NCBI GenBank assembly: GCA_032988165.1
Contig: JANTQF010000174.1
Location: 1 to 64,000 of the forward strand
Direction of reading: 5' to 3'
DNA: 64,000 nucleotides
From: Emmonsiellopsis sp. PD_33
Taxonomy: Eukaryota > Ascomycota > Eurotiomycetes > Onygenales > Ajellomycetaceae
The position numbers were made by a program, and so were the translations under genes. Numbering within the stretch: position 1 is the first letter of the stretch; each line of letters opens with the position of its first letter. The notes below the pieces were generated by a model. It saw only the letters and a program-made list of their open reading frames with translations, ran no database searches and was not told the origin of the DNA. Shown here piece by piece: positions 58,756 through 64,000 of the stretch.

Positions 58756-59840
58756 TCAGGGCAGCAACAGCGGGAGATCCTCCTCCTCCCCATTCCCCCC
58801 TGCCTCTCCCGATCCCCCAGCAGCAGCCTTCTCCCCCAACACAGCCTCTCTCCTCCTAAGCCCCTCCTCCCTCTTCCTCCTCCTCCTCACCTCCGGATCC
58901 TCCCACCCAGGCTTCCTCGACGAAAAATCCCCCGGACTCCCCGCCGAAAGCTGCTGCAACTTCATCCAAAACCTGGCCCTGCGTTCCCCATTCGACTTGA
59001 ACCGCTCATTCGCAGCCGCAAGTAGCATGCGCAGATAGCTTTCGGGAACCAAACTCTGCACGACGTCGACATCGTCGTGCTGCACGTGGCCGATGATAGA
59101 CTCCAGTGCGAGGCCAGAGGACCGGACGGCGACGATGGGGTAAGCGTCGGGTTCGTCGAGGCAGCGGAGGCTTTGGAGGCCGCTTTCGCGAAAGCCTGCG
59201 GCGGTGGCGGCGGCGAGGACTGGTTGGGCGTGTTTTAGGGAGGAGGTCATTATGTGGAGGATCTGGGGGGGGGGTTAGGAGGTGGACTTTATTGATTTGT
59301 GAACTAAATCGGATGGTACTGGGGGTGAAAGGATGAAATGGCGGGTGAATGAATAAGAATCAAAGTAAAGGGGAAAACACGAACCATCGGCTCAAAATGA
59401 AAACGAACGAGTCTCAGACTCCCCGATGAACCCGTCCCAATATTTCCGTTTCCGGGAGTCAGATTGAAGAGTTCATGAAGGGTATCCCCTTCACTGTTGA
59501 GATCCATCTGTACCGGATCATGCGAAACAAACAGCCATTTGCCGCTCCCTTTGCCTCCCGTGGGCGCAAACTGGATGGACTCGGGCTCAATATCCTTCTT
59601 AGATAAATCTTTATTCTCTCCTTCTCTTCTTCCCCCTCCTTCTAAGAATACACTGATTCTCCCCGCACAGCTGCTCGTCGTCACCAGGCCTGGGATCTGA
59701 TTGATATCGTAGATCAAATCGCGGATACCCGCATCGACGGACCCCTTGGGCGACAGATCGGTATATTCCTCATCAGGGACAGCTAGATCTTCTAGGATCT
59801 TCTGCTTCTTAGCCTCGAAGCTTGTGCTTGGTGTGGTCAT
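58756..59840 (-). CDS. TYW3: tRNA wybutosine-synthesizing protein 3 (TYW3)
   Basis: SAM-dependent methyltransferase of wybutosine synthesis at G37 of tRNA-Phe. Two exons, 59840-59385 and 59262-58756; 963 nt, 320 aa. Marks: KGSVDAGIRDLIYDINQIPGLVTTSSCAGRISVFLEG (conserved SxDxxI and TTSSCxGR), GKWLFVSHDPV, LVRFHFEPM-ILHIMTSSLKHAQPVLAAATAAGFRESG, then AVRSSGLALESIIG and SYLRMLLAAANERFKSNGERRARFW. The C-terminus is an Arg/Glu/Gly-rich low-complexity tail. The donor is GTTCGT. Intact. Confidence 0.95.
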
Positions 59841-60464
59841 CTTGGATTTGTTTCCTTGCTCTTTCTTTTGCTCTTTTTAACTTGAATGCGGGGTCCGCCT
59901 TTGGCGAATTGGAACAGAGATCCGCAGCTTCAAAGAATCCTCTTTTGCATGTTCAAGTCTTGATGCTTCATTCAGAGGGAGATATCGGCTTTGTCTGTGC
60001 TGTTGTGGGTGTTGGGTCCAATGATTTGTTTGTGCAGGGCATAAATTGCTGCATGAAAAATGATGCGGCGTTTCTCCCAAAATATATTTTGACATCCAAA
60101 ACACAAAACACTTCAACTTCTCGTCTTCAATCCACCACGTTCGACGACTTTTATGGCCTCCTTTTGATCAATTTTGGTCAGAAAAAGATATGGCCTACCC
60201 CGGCCCGGTCAATGGCTAGCCCCAGCACTACAGAGAAGCTAACATTGCTTTTTCGTCCTTGTCATCGCCCCATCCTTGTCCATATTTACAAAGCGGGAGG
60301 ATACGAGCTAGAACAAAGCCATGGAACCTCCCACCCGGCCAGGTCCAATCTATATCTTTTGGAAAGCAAATATCCAGACTTCAGCTTTTTCGAATTGATC
60401 GAGTCTATATATATACAGTCCTCACTTGCCCTCGTGTCCAGTCCGCAACAATCCCACCATCAAA
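59841..60464. other. divergent promoter, TYW3 / DUF2461 gene
   Basis: About 620 nt. The open frame 59822-60613 is not protein-like outside its overlap with the next gene. A TATA-like run lies at 60405-60417. Confidence 0.45.
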
Positions 60465-63400
60465 ATGTCCCGACGTTCATCACGGCTCGTTCTCCAACCG
60501 TCGCCCGCCGCGCAGCAAAAGAAACGCGCCCCCGACAACCCCTCTCCCTCCCTCGAGACGACCAGAGCGGCGAAACGAACAAAGTCTTCGGGTACGAAAC
60601 CACTCCCTCGTGAACGCAAGCCACGCAAATCGACCGGGAAGAAGAGCAAATACTTCGAGGAGCAGCCGTCCGAGAGCTTGGATGCGGAGTCTACGGAGCT
60701 CTCTGAGGTAGCTTCAAACACCCCCTCAGCCTACGAAGGAAGCAAACAAGACTCGGCTGGGGTCCCGTCGGACACGGATGAGGCGGAATCTATACAGGGT
60801 GACTCGGAGTCGGAGCCTAAGAAGAAGAAGCGTGGTGGTTGGGGTTGGGCCGGTGAGCGGAAGAAGAAAACAAAGGAGGATGCTACGGAAACAGAAGCTG
60901 GATCTTCTACAACCGGGAAAAAGGGAAAGGAGTTATGGCGGGAGGGCGTGCGGACGGGTCTGGGTCCTGGAAAGGAGGTCTTTATTAAAATCCCCAAGGC
61001 CCGCGACGCGGGAGACACGCCCTACGAGGACGGGACGATACATCCGAATACAATGCTATTTTTGAAGGATTTGAAGGCAAATAACCAGCGAGAATGGCTG
61101 AAGAGTAGGTCCAATATGGCAATTGCTGGATGGCATTGTATTTTCATTCTGAACTGTTCTAACGAAGCTCTACTGCAGTGCATGACGCCAATTTCCGGAC
61201 GTCGAAGAAAGATTGGGACACGTTCGTTGAGAGCCTCACGCCCAAGATCATAGAACAGGATAGCACAATTCCTGAACTGCCTGCGAAGGATCTGGTATGG
61301 AAGTGTTTTGCCCACAGACATCCCAATGTGATCGCTCCCAACGCCGCTGACTGAAATCGTGGGAACCTGCAGGTATTCCGCATATACCGGGACGTGAGAT
61401 TCAGCAACGATCCCACCCCATACAAGGTACGGCTCCCTGGAACAAGCGTCCCTTGACCAGCTTTCTTTGCCCATGTTTCTCGACAGTGTGTCCCCTGCTA
61501 ATATCTTATAAAGCCGCATTTCTCCGCTGCGTGGTAAGTTTTTGAGGGCTCCCTTCACTTCGGCGGATATTAAATCGACATTATCCAAACTGATGCGCGC
61601 TTAGGTCTCGTACCGGTCGAAAAGGGCCTTATGCAGCGTATTATCTGCACCTGGAGCCTGGTAAATGCTTTATCGGTAAGTTGCCGGCAGAGCATCCGAT
61701 CCTATGTCACGTCCATTGTTAGAATCGTGTACCATTCTCTTGTCTTGAAATAGACACTTAAACCATGTACTCTGTTCCAATGACACCCTCTGTTGCCATG
61801 CGGGTGCCTGATGTCAGCCCTGGCCGCGTTACCATCTGGACTGCTGCCATCTGGAGCTCTCTCTTTCCCGCAGAGTCGGAGGATCCAAACCCAGCAACCA
61901 TCTCGGTATCCACTGACAATTGTTCCACTAGGTTCGGGCCTCTGGATGCCAGATGCACCCAGGCTTGCCCTCCTTCGACAAGATATGGACCAGAACCCCC
62001 AACGAGTCAAGGCGGTCTTGACTCATCCTGACATTCGAAAAGATATCTTCAACGGTATTCCGAAGGACGAAAGGAAGGCGGTTCTGGCGTTCGTCGGGCA
62101 AAACAAAGAAAGTGCGCTGAAAACTAAACCGAAGGTAGGACCTATTTTGTTACTCTTTGGATAAACAAAACACGGACGTGACACCGCAACCGCCAACTTA
62201 CCAACTCCCCTGCCTGTCTAACCTTTAGCATTGACGGCCAGCCATCTCAAAACCCGCCATTCCAGCTTCTCTGCGACTCTGTCAGAGGATTAAGCCATAG
62301 TGACAGTTCGTCTTGACGCTTCCGATGAATCTAGGATTCCGATCTGATGAGATTCATGACCGTCACGCCGGTGGATGAAAACCCAGCTTCACCGTCACTT
62401 CGTCATAGATCCGCCGACAGGCATAACATCATTGGCCCATCTTGTATCTCTGCATTTGCATCCCCGAACGCATTGTAATTCCAGGCTGGCGATTCAGACC
62501 GGCCGTTAGATGCTGGTAACAGAAGAAATGGACGTATTCGAGCGCGATGCGGCGTTGTTCGTCGCCAGACTCATCCAGGGCGGCTGGGTCGACAGGTCAA
62601 ACAACCAGTATCAGGAGCGTTTCATCCGATAGGAATCAAAAATAGACGCGCTTATGACAGCCTGTCCTGCTGCTGCTGTCCGGGGTAGCGAGGAGGACGG
62701 GTGATGGGATTTCCCGCGCGTGCTGACCCTTGACTGTTCTCGCCGAGGGGCGTAGCGGTTTTGGCATTCGCCACCCGTGCCGGCCCCTGAACTTTTCCCG
62801 CTTGAGAGTTTACACTATAGCTTCCTTTGTTCACACCGTCCTTTTGGGTTCCAAAGTTTGGCCTTCACGACGGAAAATGATGATCTTCCAAACAGAGACC
62901 GGAGACTAACAGATCCCTTGCTCGCGTTCTAGGGCTACGACGCCGATAATCAAAACATCGATCTACTCCGGCTCCGCAGTTTCACCGTCGGAAAAAAGCT
63001 TGAGGACAAAGATCTCCTCGGCCCAGAAGCACTTGATAGAGTCGCACGTATTGTTGGGATCATGGAGCCTTTCGTAAGACCCTTCCCTCCCAGTTAATCC
63101 CTCCCCTATTACCCTCAGCCAAGCTAGCCTGGACCGCGCCTTGTCCTTCACTATGCCACACCAACATCATCGTTTTATGGGCCGCCCACATTTTGAACCA
63201 GATAAACGTCCGGGCTCCACGGTGCTGTGCCTCCTTCACGTTTGGAGGGTTTCCCCACTTTCTGGCGGTGAATGCTGGCTCGCGCTGCTGGATAGTTGCG
63301 ACAGACCATACCATGGTCCATGGGTGGACTGCTTGGGAGCATCCGCAGACATAGCCCTAGTTTCGGGCATTCCTGCGTCCCGTCTCACCTGTCCCCGCCA

Positions 63401-63696
63401 GCTAGTAATTTGGATACGTCTTCACCCACAGGTTACAGCTATTCCGCTGCAAATACCTAGTGACGTTGGAGACTAGGCTTCATATCCGTTCTCCCCATGT
63501 TGACTGTGGAGCCATATCATATCGACTGTCCCGTTTTCTGGCTAACGTGCATGAACATTGACAGGTCACATACTTAAACAGTGTCGTGATGCCCGACCCT
63601 CCTATTGACGAAGATCCCAGCGATGACGACGATGATGTGGAGGAGGTGTCTGACGAGGAGGGCGAGCCGAGCGGAGATGCGAATGAACCCCAGTAG
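60465..63696 (+). CDS. DUF2461 (TIGR02453) family protein
   Basis: Conserved protein of unknown biochemical role. Eight exons: 60465-61104, 61179-61294, 61373-61426, 61514-61533, 61605-61675, 61932-62134, 62933-63073, 63565-63696; 1377 nt, 458 aa. The N-terminal 200 residues are basic and disordered (KPLPRERKPRKSTGKKSK) and suggest nuclear location. The domain starts at MLFLKDLKANNQREWLK and continues ANFRTSKKDWDTFVESLTPKIIEQD, DLVFRIYRDVRFSNDPTPYK-PHFSAAW-SRTGRKGPYAAYYLHLEPG, GLWMPDAPRLALLRQDMD and KTKPK-GYDADNQNIDLLRLRSFTVGKKL. It ends in an acidic tail (DPSDDDDDVEEVSDEEGE). Exon 4 is 20 nt; introns 5-7 are long (256, 798, 491 nt). An in-frame ATG at 60426 would add 13 residues. Confidence 0.9.
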
Positions 63697-64000
63697 AAAG
63701 CATGGATACGAGCATGGTGCGATCAGTGTATTGCAACTTTAACGCCCTTTCGTCCATCCAGCCCCTCCTGGGAATCCTGGGATGCACCTATCCAGCAGCC
63801 TTGATGCCATACTGGGATGGCAATTGGATTGTTCGTGGTTTATCCTGCCGATTACTATGCAGTACAAATGTTTACCCAGTATTTCGTGCTTAAGATTTTG
63901 GACATGAGACCCTTTTGTTATTGGATTCTGCACCCCCCAGCAAGCAACATGCGAGACAATCAAAATCAGACACCATTACAGCCACCCGAGGAACTATGAT
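63697..64000. other. 3' flank to window edge
   Basis: About 300 nt with no supported gene. Confidence 0.4.

Noticed and set aside
59822..60613. 263-residue open frame upstream of the DUF2461 gene
   Set aside because: Composition is not protein-like and it overlaps the TYW3 start and the DUF2461 N-terminus in another frame.
62135..62932. Possible box C/D snoRNA in the long DUF2461 intron
   Set aside because: A CTGATGA box C-like string is present near 62345 but no box D at a proper distance and no terminal stem.
1..64000. tRNA, rRNA, CRISPR arrays, complete transposons
   Set aside because: No tRNA A/B boxes, rRNA text, spaced repeats or transposase/reverse-transcriptase frames were recognised by eye; a covariance-model or repeat search could still find small ones.

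Overview
The window is nuclear DNA of a filamentous ascomycete (Pezizomycotina). Most genes are cut by short introns (about 45-100 nt) with GTRNGT donors, CTAAC/CTGAC-like branch points and YAG acceptors. The gene set is eukaryotic and fungal: POP1, HSL1/GIN4-type kinase, UBP6, ARPC4, TYW3 and a PNP-NACHT-WD40 NLR. The make-up fits Eurotiomycetes, perhaps Onygenales, but I cannot fix the genus. Exon joins given here were worked out by hand from splice motifs and reading phase. For every complete gene model the exon lengths add up to whole codons.

Left part (1-12.0 kb): an RNase P/MRP subunit POP1 gene running off the left edge, an Asp f 3/PMP20-type peroxiredoxin, a large NLR-like protein (nucleoside-phosphorylase-like domain, NACHT, WD40) and a T5orf172/GIY-YIG-like protein, all on the minus strand.

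Centre-left (13.0-23.5 kb): the most interesting region. Five adjacent genes form what looks like a complete hydantoin-utilisation cluster. They are a peroxisomal (C-terminal SKL) D-amino-acid oxidase, an NCS1 permease, a dihydropyrimidinase/D-hydantoinase, a predicted fusion of N-carbamoyl-D-amino-acid hydrolase with hydantoin racemase, and a 2-oxoglutarate/Fe(II) oxygenase. Proposed flow: uptake of a 5-substituted hydantoin, racemisation, ring opening, decarbamoylation to a D-amino acid, then oxidation to a keto acid and ammonia. HGATAR motifs (GATA/AreA-type, nitrogen control) are dense in the hydantoinase/carbamoylase divergent promoter and form a tight group upstream of the permease. This suggests a nitrogen-scavenging role.

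Centre (24-37.3 kb): a secreted two-domain fasciclin protein, a decayed DUF6536-like membrane protein pseudogene, a secreted NlpC/P60 protein with a Lys/Gly minisatellite linker, a secreted PhoD-type alkaline phosphatase, and an F-box-like/ankyrin protein. This part has long gene-poor gaps and looks accessory.

Right part (38.7-64 kb): mostly conserved housekeeping genes. These are the HSL1/GIN4-like kinase, a TRI12-like MFS transporter, a mitochondrial hotdog thioesterase, UBP6 and ARPC4 in divergent orientation, an RRM protein, TYW3 and a DUF2461 protein with unusually long late introns. A 3.1 kb gap (46.3-49.4 kb) holds no gene I can support.
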